From contig SXPJ01000071.1 in NCBI GenBank assembly GCA_005776395.1, forward strand, positions 1 through 64,000: a stretch of 64,000 nucleotides of DNA, read 5' to 3'. How positions within the stretch are numbered: the first letter of the stretch is position 1; every line of letters starts with the position of its first letter. The translations under genes were made by a program, and so were the position numbers. The notes beneath the pieces were generated by a model. That model was not told the DNA's origin. It worked only from the letters and a program-made list of their open reading frames with translations, and made no database searches. Of this stretch, positions 33,559 through 43,189 are shown one piece after another. This DNA comes from Bdellovibrionales bacterium (GTDB lineage: Bacteria; Bdellovibrionota; FAC87; UBA2466).

Positions 33559-36549
33559 ATGAGTAAGCAGATTTTGGTTAATTTTAGCCACTATGAGACG
33601 CGGGTGGCTACCCTGGAGAATGGGGAAATACGCAGTCTTCACATAGAACGTGAAGAAGATAAAAATGTTGTTGGAAATATATATTTAGGGGTTGTTAAAA
33701 GAGTTTTACCAGGAATGCAGGCTGCATTTTTGGAATTAGGACTGGAACGAACTGCCTTCTTATATGTGGATGACATTATCGATCAACCTTTTGGTGGGGA
33801 TTTTGATCTGCTTGAGGAAGATTCATCTGTTGAAGGTGAATCTACTGAGCTAGGCGCTGAAGATGATGGAGAGCCTCTCAAAGAGAGCTATGATGAAGAG
33901 GTTGAATCGGAAGAGGGACGTCAAAAATGGGAACGGGATGTCACTGAGATTTCTGCTAAAGGGGCTGTGACGGTTAACCCTGCCTCGACTGAGCCAGTAG
34001 TAGCCCCTACTGAAGAAACTGAAGAGTTTTTTGAAAAATCTCCAGAAGAGAGAGCCGAAGAGTTGGTGGAAACTGCTCAAGAAGATGAAAATAGCGATGA
34101 AGATGAGTTGCTCTTTGAATCTGAGGATACAGCCGAGGATGAAGAGGAGAGTGATGAATCCGATGAAGATATCGAAAGTGATGAAGATTTTGAAGAGGAT
34201 GAAGAAACTGAGTTTGAAGATGAATTAGAAAACAAAGAAGAGGCTCCCCCAGAAGCGAAAGCCGTTACTGAGCAAGTTCTAGAAACCAAATCTGAACCTG
34301 TTCCTTTTGAAGCGAAAGAGAGCCAAGTTGAAGCTAAGACATCTGAAATTCTTGCTGAAGGTTCTGAAACCCAACCTAAAGAATCAAGACAACCTGATTA
34401 TCGAAATGAAAATGAAAACGATAATTTAGGAAATCGGATTAATAGTTCCCGTGGTAACTCAGAAGAAGGACGCCCTCGCGGTAGAAGTTGGGGAAGAGGG
34501 GGACAAAGACACTCGTCATCTCGCCCAGATTCACATCGAAATAATCGAAATCGAAATTCTTACGAAACACGTGATCGACAAGGTAGAGATAGGGATTACA
34601 ATCGACAAGATGAGTACAGGGCCCCTAGTGATAGGGAGTCTTCCTATTCAAGAGAGGCTCGAGAAGGCTATCGTTCAGAGTCTTATCAAGAGAGAGGCAA
34701 TGATCGGGAATCTAATCGAGGACAAAATAGAAATAGAGGATTTCAAGACAGGGATCGCTCCGATCGTGACAGAGACCAAAACCAAAACCGAGATAGATCG
34801 GACTATAGGGAGCGTTCCGATCGTGATAGAGACCAAAACCAAAACAGAGACAGATCAGACTATAGAGATCGTTCCGATCGTGATAGAGATCAAAACCAAA
34901 ACAGAGACAGATCAGACTATAGAGATCGTTCCGATCGTGACAGAGATCAAAACCAAAACCGAGATAGATCGGACTATAGGGAGCGTTCCGATCGTGACAG
35001 AGATCAAAACCAAAACAGAGACAGATCAGACTATAGAGATCGTTCCGATCGTGACAGAGATCAAAATCAAAACAGAGACCAAAACAGAGACCAAAACAGA
35101 GACCAAAACAGAGACCGATCAGACTATAGAGATCGCTCCGAGTCTCGAGAACGAACCGAGCGTGATCCAAGGGACAGAAATCGCCCTTTAAGAGCTCAAG
35201 GCAGAAATAATCGAGACCGAAATACTAGAGACCGTGGAGGTCAGGAAAGTAATGAGGGGGGACGTCGTTCACCTCGCAGACCTCATCATCATACTGGACG
35301 GCCAAGAAATAATCGACGATTCCAGAAACGTCGAACTCGTGGTAGCGCCAATATTCAAGACCTTTTGAAAGAGGGACAAGAGATTCTAGTTCAGGTTGCG
35401 AAAGCTCCAATTGGAACTAAGGGAGCTAGACTTACAACTCACATTAGTCTTCCGGGGCGTAATTTGGTTCTCATGCCGACAGTGAAGCATCTTGGAATTT
35501 CCAGAAGAATTGAAAGTGAGCGAGAGCGGCGAAGACTACGAGATATTTTTACAAAGAGACTTCGTCCAAAGGATGCAGGTTTTATTATTCGAACTGTAGC
35601 TGAAGGTAAGAGTTTCAGAGATCTCAAAGCTGATGCGGAATACTTATTAAAAACATGGGCTAGAATTAAACGAGACTCTAAAAAGAAACGAGCCCCAGCT
35701 TTAATTCACGAAGATCTTTCTCTTTCAATGAGATCGGTTCGAGATTTCTTTACTGAAGAGGTGGACTCTTTTGTGATCGATAATGCCGAGGAACATGAAA
35801 ATGTACTCCAATTTATCGAACAGTTCATGCCACAGCTTAAGAACACTGTAAAACTTTTCAAAGGTCCTTCTCAGTTATTTGAACACTATGGAATTGAAGC
35901 TGAGATTTCGCGGGCTTTAAATAAAAAAGTTTGGTTGAAGTCTGGAGGATACCTTCTCTTTGATCAGTCCGAGGCTTTAACGGCAATTGACGTCAATACA
36001 GGTCGTTATGTGGGTTCTAAAAGCTTGGAAGAGACTATTCTCAAAACGAACTTAGAGGCGGTTAAAGAGATCGCATATCAGCTTAGGATTCGTAACGTTG
36101 GGGGAATTATCATTCTTGATCTTATCGATATGGAATCGATGGAGAATCGAGAAAAAGTTTATCAGGCGTTACAAGAGGCTCTTAGTGAAGATAAATCTCG
36201 AACTAACATCTTAAAGATCTCTGAACTGGGTCTAGTGGAGATGACTCGCAAGAGAACACACGAAGACCTGATTCGTTATCTCACAGAAGCTTGCTCGATT
36301 TGTGAAGGACGTGGTTATCACAAGAGTAGACGTACAGTCTGTTTTGAAATCTTCAGAGAGATCGAAAAAGAGGCTATATCAAACACCAAAAATATTGTGG
36401 TGTTTGCCGCTCCTGCAGTTGTTTCTCGTATGATGAATGAAGAGAAAAAACATGTGGCCATGTTAGAAGAGCGATTCGGCAAGAAGATTGCTGTTAAACA
36501 GGATCCTGTTTTTCATGTCGAACAGTACGAAGTATTTGGTAAGCACTAG
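33559..36549 (+). CDS. RNase E/G family endoribonuclease with giant disordered insert in the S1 domain
   Basis: 996 residues. The conserved body is RNase G-like: an S1 domain begins at residues about 38-73 (GNIYLGVVKRVLPGMQAAFLEL), breaks off, and resumes at about residue 598 (ILVQVAKAPIGTKGARLT); then come the RNase H-like and DNase I-like parts with metal ligands Asp811 (AIDVNTG) and Asp854 (ILDLIDM), and the Zn-link Cys912/Cys915 (CSICEGRGY). It cuts single-stranded RNA in mRNA decay and rRNA/tRNA processing. The insert of about 520 residues is acidic at about 90-235 and Arg/Asp/Asn/Gln-rich at about 308-594, and contains tandem repeats. It has no C-terminal scaffold region of the E. coli RNase E type. 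It is a single-gene unit. Confidence 0.9.
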   Translation: MSKQILVNFSHYETRVATLENGEIRSLHIEREEDKNVVGNIYLGVVKRVLPGMQAAFLELGLERTAFLYVDDIIDQPFGGDFDLLEEDSSVEGESTELGAEDDGEPLKESYDEEVESEEGRQKWERDVTEISAKGAVTVNPASTEPVVAPTEETEEFFEKSPEERAEELVETAQEDENSDEDELLFESEDTAEDEEESDESDEDIESDEDFEEDEETEFEDELENKEEAPPEAKAVTEQVLETKSEPVPFEAKESQVEAKTSEILAEGSETQPKESRQPDYRNENENDNLGNRINSSRGNSEEGRPRGRSWGRGGQRHSSSRPDSHRNNRNRNSYETRDRQGRDRDYNRQDEYRAPSDRESSYSREAREGYRSESYQERGNDRESNRGQNRNRGFQDRDRSDRDRDQNQNRDRSDYRERSDRDRDQNQNRDRSDYRDRSDRDRDQNQNRDRSDYRDRSDRDRDQNQNRDRSDYRERSDRDRDQNQNRDRSDYRDRSDRDRDQNQNRDQNRDQNRDQNRDRSDYRDRSESRERTERDPRDRNRPLRAQGRNNRDRNTRDRGGQESNEGGRRSPRRPHHHTGRPRNNRRFQKRRTRGSANIQDLLKEGQEILVQVAKAPIGTKGARLTTHISLPGRNLVLMPTVKHLGISRRIESERERRRLRDIFTKRLRPKDAGFIIRTVAEGKSFRDLKADAEYLLKTWARIKRDSKKKRAPALIHEDLSLSMRSVRDFFTEEVDSFVIDNAEEHENVLQFIEQFMPQLKNTVKLFKGPSQLFEHYGIEAEISRALNKKVWLKSGGYLLFDQSEALTAIDVNTGRYVGSKSLEETILKTNLEAVKEIAYQLRIRNVGGIIILDLIDMESMENREKVYQALQEALSEDKSRTNILKISELGLVEMTRKRTHEDLIRYLTEACSICEGRGYHKSRRTVCFEIFREIEKEAISNTKNIVVFAAPAVVSRMMNEEKKHVAMLEERFGKKIAVKQDPVFHVEQYEVFGKH
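34756..35133 (+). repeat. 57-bp tandem repeats in the RNase E/G insert, with a 12-bp sub-repeat
   Basis: Unit starts fall at 34756, 34813, 34870, 34927, 34984 and 35041, each 57 bases apart; each unit encodes 19 residues with consensus RDRSDRDRDQNQNRDRSDY. The sixth unit is 36 bases longer because CAAAACAGAGAC occurs four times in a row (35068-35115). Copies differ at only a few bases, so the array is recent or homogenised. Confidence 0.95.
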
Positions 36550-36613
36550 CCTTGGTTGTTTTGTGGATAACGAAATTACCAGGGTAAAAACTTGTGAATA
36601 AATTCAGAGCTGT

Positions 36614-37966
36614 TCATGTGAGACAGGGATAATCTCCTGAAAAACAGGCGTGGCAGAAGCCTTCTCCTGATTTTTCGGAGGCAACCTTTAAAAGCCCTTC
36701 AAGACTTAAATAGCCCAGCGAATCAGCACCCACAAAGACTCTGATTTTTTCTATGGAGTTTGAGGATGCCAAAAGTTCTTTTTTAGTTGGAGTATCAATC
36801 CCATAAAAACAGGGATGTGCGGTCGGAGGCGCGGAGATCCTTAAGTGAACTTCTCTGGCTCCAGCATCTCGTAAGTGCTGAATTAATTTTTTAGAGGTAG
36901 TTCCTCGAACCAAACTATCATCTACCACAACGATACTTTTGCCTTTAATAATTTCAGCAACTGGATTGAGTTTCAGTTTAACGCCAAAATCTCGAATCGC
37001 TTGCCGGGGTTCAATAAAGGTTCTACCAATATAATGGCTCCGAATAATTCCCATTTCGAATGGTAGATTAGAAAATTCAGAATAGCCTATAGCTGCATAG
37101 ACTCCAGAGTCAGGTACGGGGATTACCATTTCTGCATGGAGTGCAGGTTGTTCTTCTGCTAACTGTTTTCCTAGGTTTTTGCGGGTATGGTACACGGTGC
37201 TTCCGTAAACAAGACTATCAGGACGAGCAAAATAGACCTGTTCAAATACGCAGCGTTTTTTTAGTGCTGAATTTAGAGGTCTAATCGAACTCACACTGAA
37301 GTTATTATTTAGAGAAACGATAACCATTTCACCAGGCTCTATTTCTCTTTCATAAGTAGCACCTATAAGATCAAAGGCAGTGGATTCACTAGCAAAAACA
37401 GGTCTTCCCTTATGAGAACCCATAACTAAGGGGCGAAATCCTTGAGGATCTCTGACCGCTATAAGGTATTCATGGTTTAATACCAAAAGAGAATAGGCTC
37501 CGATGACTTGATTTAGAGCGTGTATCAGCGCTCGTGTTAGTTCTCTTTCCTTGGATTTTGCCATCAGATGCAGAATGACTTCGGTGTCAGCAGTGGATTG
37601 AAAGATTGAACCTTCTTGCTCGAGCTTCTTAGTGAGTTCAGTCGCATTGACTAGATTTCCATTATGAGCAATGCTCACCCAGCCTAATGAGCTTTTCATT
37701 ATTAAAGGCTGCAAATTTTCAGAAGTATTTCCACCTGCAGTAGAGTATCGATTGTGCCCTATAGCTGTATGTCCTTGAAGGCTATTGATAACTGAAGCTG
37801 TAAAAACATCACCTACAAGCCCCCGTTCTTTATGAACAAAGGGTTCTTTTCCATGGGTGGAAACGATTCCGGTTCCCTCTTGACCTCGGTGCTGGAGAGC
37901 ATGAAGACCTAGATAGGTTAGATTTGAGGATTCATCAACTCCTGAAATTCCAAAAATAGCACACAT
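36614..37966 (-). CDS. purF: Amidophosphoribosyltransferase PurF
   Basis: 450 residues. First step of purine synthesis: PRPP plus glutamine to phosphoribosylamine. Cys2 is the glutaminase nucleophile and directly follows the initiator Met, so no propeptide is needed. The PRPP loop is VVVDDSLVRGTTS. Cysteines in CVFEQVYFARPDS, HPCFYGID and CHACFSGDYP match the iron-sulfur ligands of the Bacillus-type enzyme, predicting an oxygen-sensitive cluster. It is the last gene of the purine operon, 15 bases after purL. Confidence 0.96.
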   Translation of the reverse strand: MCAIFGISGVDESSNLTYLGLHALQHRGQEGTGIVSTHGKEPFVHKERGLVGDVFTASVINSLQGHTAIGHNRYSTAGGNTSENLQPLIMKSSLGWVSIAHNGNLVNATELTKKLEQEGSIFQSTADTEVILHLMAKSKERELTRALIHALNQVIGAYSLLVLNHEYLIAVRDPQGFRPLVMGSHKGRPVFASESTAFDLIGATYEREIEPGEMVIVSLNNNFSVSSIRPLNSALKKRCVFEQVYFARPDSLVYGSTVYHTRKNLGKQLAEEQPALHAEMVIPVPDSGVYAAIGYSEFSNLPFEMGIIRSHYIGRTFIEPRQAIRDFGVKLKLNPVAEIIKGKSIVVVDDSLVRGTTSKKLIQHLRDAGAREVHLRISAPPTAHPCFYGIDTPTKKELLASSNSIEKIRVFVGADSLGYLSLEGLLKVASEKSGEGFCHACFSGDYPCLT

Positions 37967-37981
37967 AAAAAATTACGATCC

Positions 37982-40225
37982 TTACCTGAAAAATTTATTC
38001 CATTTTTGGGTCCATTTCGCCTTAAGATCGGGAATATGGGCGGAGAGTACTTGTGCCCCCCCTTGGCGAATATTCATTGCGCTTAAATCATTTGTGTTTC
38101 CAATATGGGTAAATTTAACTCCAGCTTGGCTTGCTGTATTTTCAATGTCTACCTGTTCAATCGGATCATAGGCCAGGACAATTCTAGGAATAGTTTCACC
38201 AAATAAAAATTTATCTACATCGATTTCAGAAGGGATATGAAGATCTATTCCAGTGCAATCATAGGGAGAGTGAAATGCCATTTCAAGCAGCGAACATACG
38301 AGTCCTCCATCGGAGATATCGTGAGCCGCATAGGTTAGCTTTTTCTTTCTTAGGCGTTGGCAGAATTTAAGCATTCTCTCGAGCATGGCGAGATCTGTTT
38401 CTTCGGGCTGACCACATTCTCTTTTGAACCAGCTAGAGGCCATTAAGCTTCCCCCGAGCCCCCCCTCTATGGGGCCTATAAGTGCTAACTCGAGTTGAGT
38501 ACTATAAAAATTGGAATGGGGTAGAGCGAGTTTATCCTCGATAATACCTACCATTCCAATCATTGGTGTTGGGTAGATAGGTTTACCATCGGTCTCATTG
38601 TAAAAGCTGACATTACCTGAGACGACGGGGATTTTTAAAGCATCACAGCTTTCTGAGATTCCTTCAATCGATTCGCAAAACTGCCACATCACCTCTGGAT
38701 TCTCGGGGCTTCCAAAATTTAAGCAATCGGTAATGCCGATAGGCTCACTTCCACGTACAGCAAGATTCATAGCGCACTCGGCGACTGCCCGTCTTCCCCC
38801 CTCGCGGGGCCAGAGCCAAGAGACTCTGGGATTGCAATCGGCTTTTACTGCAAGTCTAATCTCTTTCTCTCCCATCTCTCTTATTCTGATCACAGCCGCA
38901 TCATCTTGTGAGCTACCTAGAGTTCGATTTCCTACCATCGAGTCATATTGTGAAATTAGTTTTTCAGGGTTTGCAAAATTGATCTCTTCCATCAAGGTTT
39001 GAAATTTAGAGTTGAGGGTTGCGACTAGCATTCGATTTCTATCTAAAAACCAACGTTGTTTAAGATCTACAGGGGGACTTGAAGCTCGTTCTGCCATCAA
39101 AGGCTCGGTCACTAGTTCTACTGGAAGATCGACCACAATCTTTTCAGCTTTAGTCATCTGAATACGATTTCCAGAAATAACAGTTCCAATCTCCTCGGCA
39201 TGGAGATCCCATTTTTCGTAAATACGTTTTAATGAATCCACTTTGTCTGGAGAGGTGACTAAGAGCATTCGTTCTTGTGATTCTGATAAGAGTAGTTCAA
39301 AAGCAGCCATTCCAGACTCACGAGTGGGAATTTTATCTAGATTAATTTCTAAACCTGTTTTTGCTCTATGGGCCATTTCAAAAGAGGAAGAGGTAAGTCC
39401 AGCAGCTCCCATGTCCTGTATTCCTACAATGACACCCGCTTTCATCGCTTCAAGTGTGGCCTCTAGAAGTAGTTTTTCAGTGAAGGGATCTCCTACTTGC
39501 ACTGTGGGACGTTCCAGCTCTTTTTCTATCGAGAATTCTTTGGAAGCCATGGTGGCTCCGTGAACTCCATCTCGTCCCGTTTTGGCCCCTACATACACTA
39601 CGGTATTGCCAATGCCTTTGGCATAGCCCAAATAGATCTCATTGGATTTTACAATCCCTAAGGTGAAGGCATTCACTAGAGGGTTACGGGTATAGCAGGG
39701 ATGAAAAAAAGTTTGTCCGGCTACAGTAGGCACTCCGACACAGTTTCCGTAATCGCCTATTCCTTTAACCACGCCATTTACAATGCTTGAAGTTCTTTCA
39801 TAGTCGAGACTTCCAAAACAAAGGGCATTCATCGAAGCGATAGGACGAGCCCCCATTGTAAAAATATCTCTAAGAATCCCTCCAACCCCTGTGGCAGCCC
39901 CTTGGTAAGGTTCGATAAAAGAGGGATGGTTGTGGCTTTCCATTTTGAAGGCGACTGCCCAACCCTCTCCAATATCTAAAATACCTGCATTCTCTCCAGG
40001 CCCCTGAATGACCCTTTTTCCTTGAGTGGGAAATCGCTTAAAAAATTTCTTCGAAGATTTATAACTACAATGTTCGCTGAACATCGCTGAGAAGATACTT
40101 AGTTCAGCGTAGTTTGGAGCTCTTTTTAAACTTTGACACACATGCTGGTATTCGGTGGATGAAAGGCCTAAAAGTTTAGCTAACTCTAAAGTTGAGGGAG
40201 ATGTGTCGGTGATTTGCTGGCTCAT
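37982..40225 (-). CDS. purL: Phosphoribosylformylglycinamidine synthase subunit PurL (small type)
   Basis: 747 residues from the ATG at 40225, chosen because it makes an ATGA overlap with the purQ stop. This is the short PurL that works in a complex with separate PurS and PurQ, unlike the single 1,300-residue enzyme of enterobacteria. [10 protein letters not shown] and [12 protein letters not shown] near the N-terminus and the AIR-synthase-like repeats are typical. It performs ATP-dependent amidation of FGAR. Confidence 0.95.
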   Translation of the reverse strand: MSQQITDTSPSTLELAKLLGLSSTEYQHVCQSLKRAPNYAELSIFSAMFSEHCSYKSSKKFFKRFPTQGKRVIQGPGENAGILDIGEGWAVAFKMESHNHPSFIEPYQGAATGVGGILRDIFTMGARPIASMNALCFGSLDYERTSSIVNGVVKGIGDYGNCVGVPTVAGQTFFHPCYTRNPLVNAFTLGIVKSNEIYLGYAKGIGNTVVYVGAKTGRDGVHGATMASKEFSIEKELERPTVQVGDPFTEKLLLEATLEAMKAGVIVGIQDMGAAGLTSSSFEMAHRAKTGLEINLDKIPTRESGMAAFELLLSESQERMLLVTSPDKVDSLKRIYEKWDLHAEEIGTVISGNRIQMTKAEKIVVDLPVELVTEPLMAERASSPPVDLKQRWFLDRNRMLVATLNSKFQTLMEEINFANPEKLISQYDSMVGNRTLGSSQDDAAVIRIREMGEKEIRLAVKADCNPRVSWLWPREGGRRAVAECAMNLAVRGSEPIGITDCLNFGSPENPEVMWQFCESIEGISESCDALKIPVVSGNVSFYNETDGKPIYPTPMIGMVGIIEDKLALPHSNFYSTQLELALIGPIEGGLGGSLMASSWFKRECGQPEETDLAMLERMLKFCQRLRKKKLTYAAHDISDGGLVCSLLEMAFHSPYDCTGIDLHIPSEIDVDKFLFGETIPRIVLAYDPIEQVDIENTASQAGVKFTHIGNTNDLSAMNIRQGGAQVLSAHIPDLKAKWTQKWNKFFR

Positions 40226-40890
40226 GAGTGCAATCCTAATTGTATTTTTAATGAGCTCCAAATTTTTAGGCCATCGTGAATTCTAAGATCGGTGGCTCTC
40301 TCTGGATGGGGCATTAGGCCGAAAACATTATTGTTTTTATTGCAAACTCCAGCGATATTGTGAGTACTGCCATTAGGATTGTTCTGATAGGTCAATACAA
40401 TTTGAGAATTTTTAACAAGTTCTTCGTAACCGTCATTATCAATCACAAATCGTCCTTCTCCATGAGCAATCGGAAGAGTTAAAGTTGTGTTTTTTTCGGT
40501 GCTACGGGTCCACGGAGTTTCAACTGTCTCTATTTTTACTGTGACATCTTTACAGATGAAGTTCAGACTTAAATTTCTGGCAAGAGCTCCGGGGAGAAGG
40601 CCCGACTCGCAAAGGATTTGAAATCCATTACAGATTCCAAGAACAAATCCCCCTTTGCTCGAGAAATTTTTTACCTTTTCCATGATAGGCGAACGGGCTG
40701 CCATGGCTCCACAACGAAGGTAATCCCCATATGAAAATCCTCCAGGAAGAACAACGAGAGCAAAGGAACTTAGGTCGGGAGTATCTTTGTGCCATAGTCT
40801 TTCGACATCAAAGCCCCCTACCTTTTTTAATGAATCGACAACATCGTCGTCACAGTTACTTCCAGGAAATGTAATAACTCCAGCTTTCAT
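40222..40890 (-). CDS. purQ: Phosphoribosylformylglycinamidine synthase glutaminase PurQ
   Basis: 222 residues of the class-I glutaminase fold. The nucleophile is the Cys in GICNGFQIL, and the His/Glu pair is in MPHPERA near the C-terminus. FPGSNCDDD at the N-terminus is diagnostic. It supplies ammonia to PurL. Its ATG overlaps the purS stop by one base. Confidence 0.96.
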   Translation of the reverse strand: MKAGVITFPGSNCDDDVVDSLKKVGGFDVERLWHKDTPDLSSFALVVLPGGFSYGDYLRCGAMAARSPIMEKVKNFSSKGGFVLGICNGFQILCESGLLPGALARNLSLNFICKDVTVKIETVETPWTRSTEKNTTLTLPIAHGEGRFVIDNDGYEELVKNSQIVLTYQNNPNGSTHNIAGVCNKNNNVFGLMPHPERATDLRIHDGLKIWSSLKIQLGLHS

Positions 40891-41132
40891 TAATCTAAAA
40901 TCTCATGTTTAAAAGATTCAATGACAGGGTTTGCTAAAAGTCTCTCGCACATTTTTGTAACATCTCGTTTAGCTTCTTCTTTAGAGTCATAATCCATCTC
41001 TAAATCAATTACTCGACCCATTCTAATGTTCTTGATCTTATTAAATCCCATTCTCTTTAGAGACTCCTCTACAGTACTTCCTTGAGGATCAAAAACGGAG
41101 TCTTTGTAAAATACGTGAATTCTAGCTTTCAT
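40890..41132 (-). CDS. purS: Phosphoribosylformylglycinamidine synthase subunit PurS
   Basis: 80 residues. The small subunit bridges PurL and PurQ. DPQGSTVEESLKRMGF and the MCERLLANPVIESF end are typical. It forms an ATGA overlap with purC and a TAATG overlap with purQ, so subunits are probably made at matched levels. Confidence 0.94.
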   Translation of the reverse strand: MKARIHVFYKDSVFDPQGSTVEESLKRMGFNKIKNIRMGRVIDLEMDYDSKEEAKRDVTKMCERLLANPVIESFKHEILD

Positions 41133-41860
41133 AGGCTTGCCTCAAAGTAATTTTGGAGTCGTTTAGAAACTTCCAGATAGGCTTCATCGACACCGCCCAA
41201 GTCTTGACGAAATCGATCCTTATCCATGGGTTCTCCAGTTTTTTTATCCCAAAGTCGGCAGCCATCAGCTGTAAATTCATCAGCAAGAAGAACATTGCTA
41301 TTAGCTTCACGTCCAAACTCTAGCTTGAAATCGATTAGCTCAAGTCCAATCTCGCTAAAGACACTCTTTAAAAGATCATTGACTCTTATGCTTTGGGTAA
41401 TCATGACTTCGAGCTCTTTGGGGGTGGCCCACTTGAAATGATAAATATGGCTTTCCGCAATTAGGGGATCTCCTAGAGCATCCGATTTGTAGAAAAACTC
41501 TATAAGGGCCGGTTCAAAGGTTTGTCCTTTTTGTATCGCAAGTCTTTTACAAATACTTCCAGCAGCCCGATTTCTAACAACGACTTCCACTGGGATAATT
41601 TCAAGTTTTTTGCAAAGCATTTCTCTTTCAGAAAGATAATGCACGAAATGAGTTTTAACCCCATGATTTTCCAAATACTGAAATAAGGCCGATGAAACTT
41701 TATTGTTAATAAATCCTTTGTTTTTGATGGTTCCCTTTTTTAGAGCATTAAAGGCGGTCGCATCATCTTTAAAAAACTGAATGACATGTTCAGGGCTGTC
41801 GGTCGAGTAAAGTATTTTTGATTTCCCCTCTCTAATCGGGGTTGTTTTTTTAGGGGTCAT
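41129..41860 (-). CDS. purC: SAICAR synthetase PurC
   Basis: 243 residues. It joins aspartate to CAIR. The SAICAR signature appears as EVVVRNRAAGSICKRL and, later, IDFKLEFGR, with an N-terminal REGKSKILYSTD ATP-site segment. Both ends overlap neighbours by ATGA. Confidence 0.96.
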   Translation of the reverse strand: MTPKKTTPIREGKSKILYSTDSPEHVIQFFKDDATAFNALKKGTIKNKGFINNKVSSALFQYLENHGVKTHFVHYLSEREMLCKKLEIIPVEVVVRNRAAGSICKRLAIQKGQTFEPALIEFFYKSDALGDPLIAESHIYHFKWATPKELEVMITQSIRVNDLLKSVFSEIGLELIDFKLEFGREANSNVLLADEFTADGCRLWDKKTGEPMDKDRFRQDLGGVDEAYLEVSKRLQNYFEASL

Positions 41861-43161
41861 GTTTGAAGTACCTTTTTATAAAGATAATCGAGATGTTGAA
41901 AATAACAGTTTGTATCAAAAAGTTTCTCTAATGTTTCATACCCTTCTTTGTCTAGAAGTGATTTTATTGAGGCATCTGATTTTAAAAGGGCTAAAAAAGA
42001 AGTTTTAGTATCAAGGGCCGCTAGAGCGTTTCTTTGAATGATAGCGTAAGAATCATCACGTGACAGTCCCTTTTCAACTAGAAATAAGAGAGCTCTTTGA
42101 GAAAAGATAACCCCATGTAGTTGATCTAGGTTAGCTTTCATTCGCTCTGGGAAAATTTCAAGATTACTTAAAAGCTGGTTAAGTCTTGCTAACATATAGT
42201 CAGCTAAGATATTCGCATCGGGTCCGATGACTCGTTCCACAGAGGAGTGGCTGATATCTCTTTCGTGCCAGAGAGCTATGTTCTCCATTGAGGGAATCAC
42301 CATGCCTCTTAAAAGTCGTGCGATACCAGTTAAATTTTCTGCGCTTATCGGATTTCTTTTGTGAGGCATAGCCGAAGAACCTTTTTGTCCTTTGGAAAAG
42401 CCCTCTCTTGCTTCACTGACTTCAGTTCTTTGTAAATGCCTCAATTCGACTGCAATCGCCTCAACACAAGAAGCAAGCAGCGCTAGAGCTGAGAAATAGC
42501 TAGCAAAACGATCTCTGGAAATAACCTGAGTCGAAATAGAATCTGGAACTAAGCCCAATTTTTCACTTACATATTTTTCAACTTCAGGGGGAACATGAGC
42601 ATAATTTCCAACCGCTCCACTGAGTTTTCCCACTGCGATCTGTTTTTTAGCTTCTAGAATTCTGGCTTTTGACCGTTTAAGCATGTCATGCCACAAGAGC
42701 CACTTAAGACCCATAGTCATGGGCTCTGCATGAATTCCGTGAGTTCGTCCAATCATGGGAATGTGTTTGTCTCTCAAAGCCTTTTCTTGGGTAACCTTAA
42801 GACATAGATCTAATTCTTCCAGGATAATCTCGGCCGATTTGGTCATTCGGTAAGATAAAGCTGTATCTAGAATATCGCTGCTGGTGAGACCTAAGTGAAC
42901 ATAACGACCGGCCTCTCCGATGTGGCTTTGAACATCAGAGACAAAAGCTGCTACATCATGCTTGGTTTCCTTTTCGATTTCCAATATCCGAGCGATATTG
43001 AAATTGGCTTTTTCTTGAATTTGTTTGAGTTCAGGCTCAGGGATTTTGCCGAGTTTGGCCCAGCCTTCACAGGCCAATACTTCAATGTCTAACCAGGTTC
43101 TAAATTGTGCTTCTTCGGACCAAACCCATGCCATCTTAGGCCGGCTATACCTGGCGATCAC
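41857..43161 (-). CDS. purB: Adenylosuccinate lyase PurB
   Basis: 434 residues starting at a GTG with AAGGAG 5 bases before it. It releases fumarate from SAICAR and from adenylosuccinate, so it serves steps 8 and the last AMP step. The fumarase-superfamily signature GSSAMPHKRNPI is present, as are TSSDILDTA and GRTHGIHAEP. It is the first purine gene of the operon; only 28 bases separate it from the upstream hypothetical gene on the same strand. Confidence 0.96.
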   Translation of the reverse strand: MIARYSRPKMAWVWSEEAQFRTWLDIEVLACEGWAKLGKIPEPELKQIQEKANFNIARILEIEKETKHDVAAFVSDVQSHIGEAGRYVHLGLTSSDILDTALSYRMTKSAEIILEELDLCLKVTQEKALRDKHIPMIGRTHGIHAEPMTMGLKWLLWHDMLKRSKARILEAKKQIAVGKLSGAVGNYAHVPPEVEKYVSEKLGLVPDSISTQVISRDRFASYFSALALLASCVEAIAVELRHLQRTEVSEAREGFSKGQKGSSAMPHKRNPISAENLTGIARLLRGMVIPSMENIALWHERDISHSSVERVIGPDANILADYMLARLNQLLSNLEIFPERMKANLDQLHGVIFSQRALLFLVEKGLSRDDSYAIIQRNALAALDTKTSFLALLKSDASIKSLLDKEGYETLEKLFDTNCYFQHLDYLYKKVLQT

Positions 43162-43189
43162 AGAGTCTCCTTAGTTAACACTCTTTACT

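Noticed and set aside
34741-35150. Possible CRISPR array because of regular tandem spacing
   Set aside because: Units are contiguous with no unique spacers and lie in frame inside a clear coding gene. No cas genes are present.
34451-35191. Long open frames of 246 codons on the plus strand and 152 codons on the minus strand (34712-35170) across the RNase repeat region
   Set aside because: They consist of the same 57-bp repeats read in other frames. A repeat unit whose length is a multiple of three and that lacks stops in one frame stays open in every copy. They have no start context and no recognisable protein.
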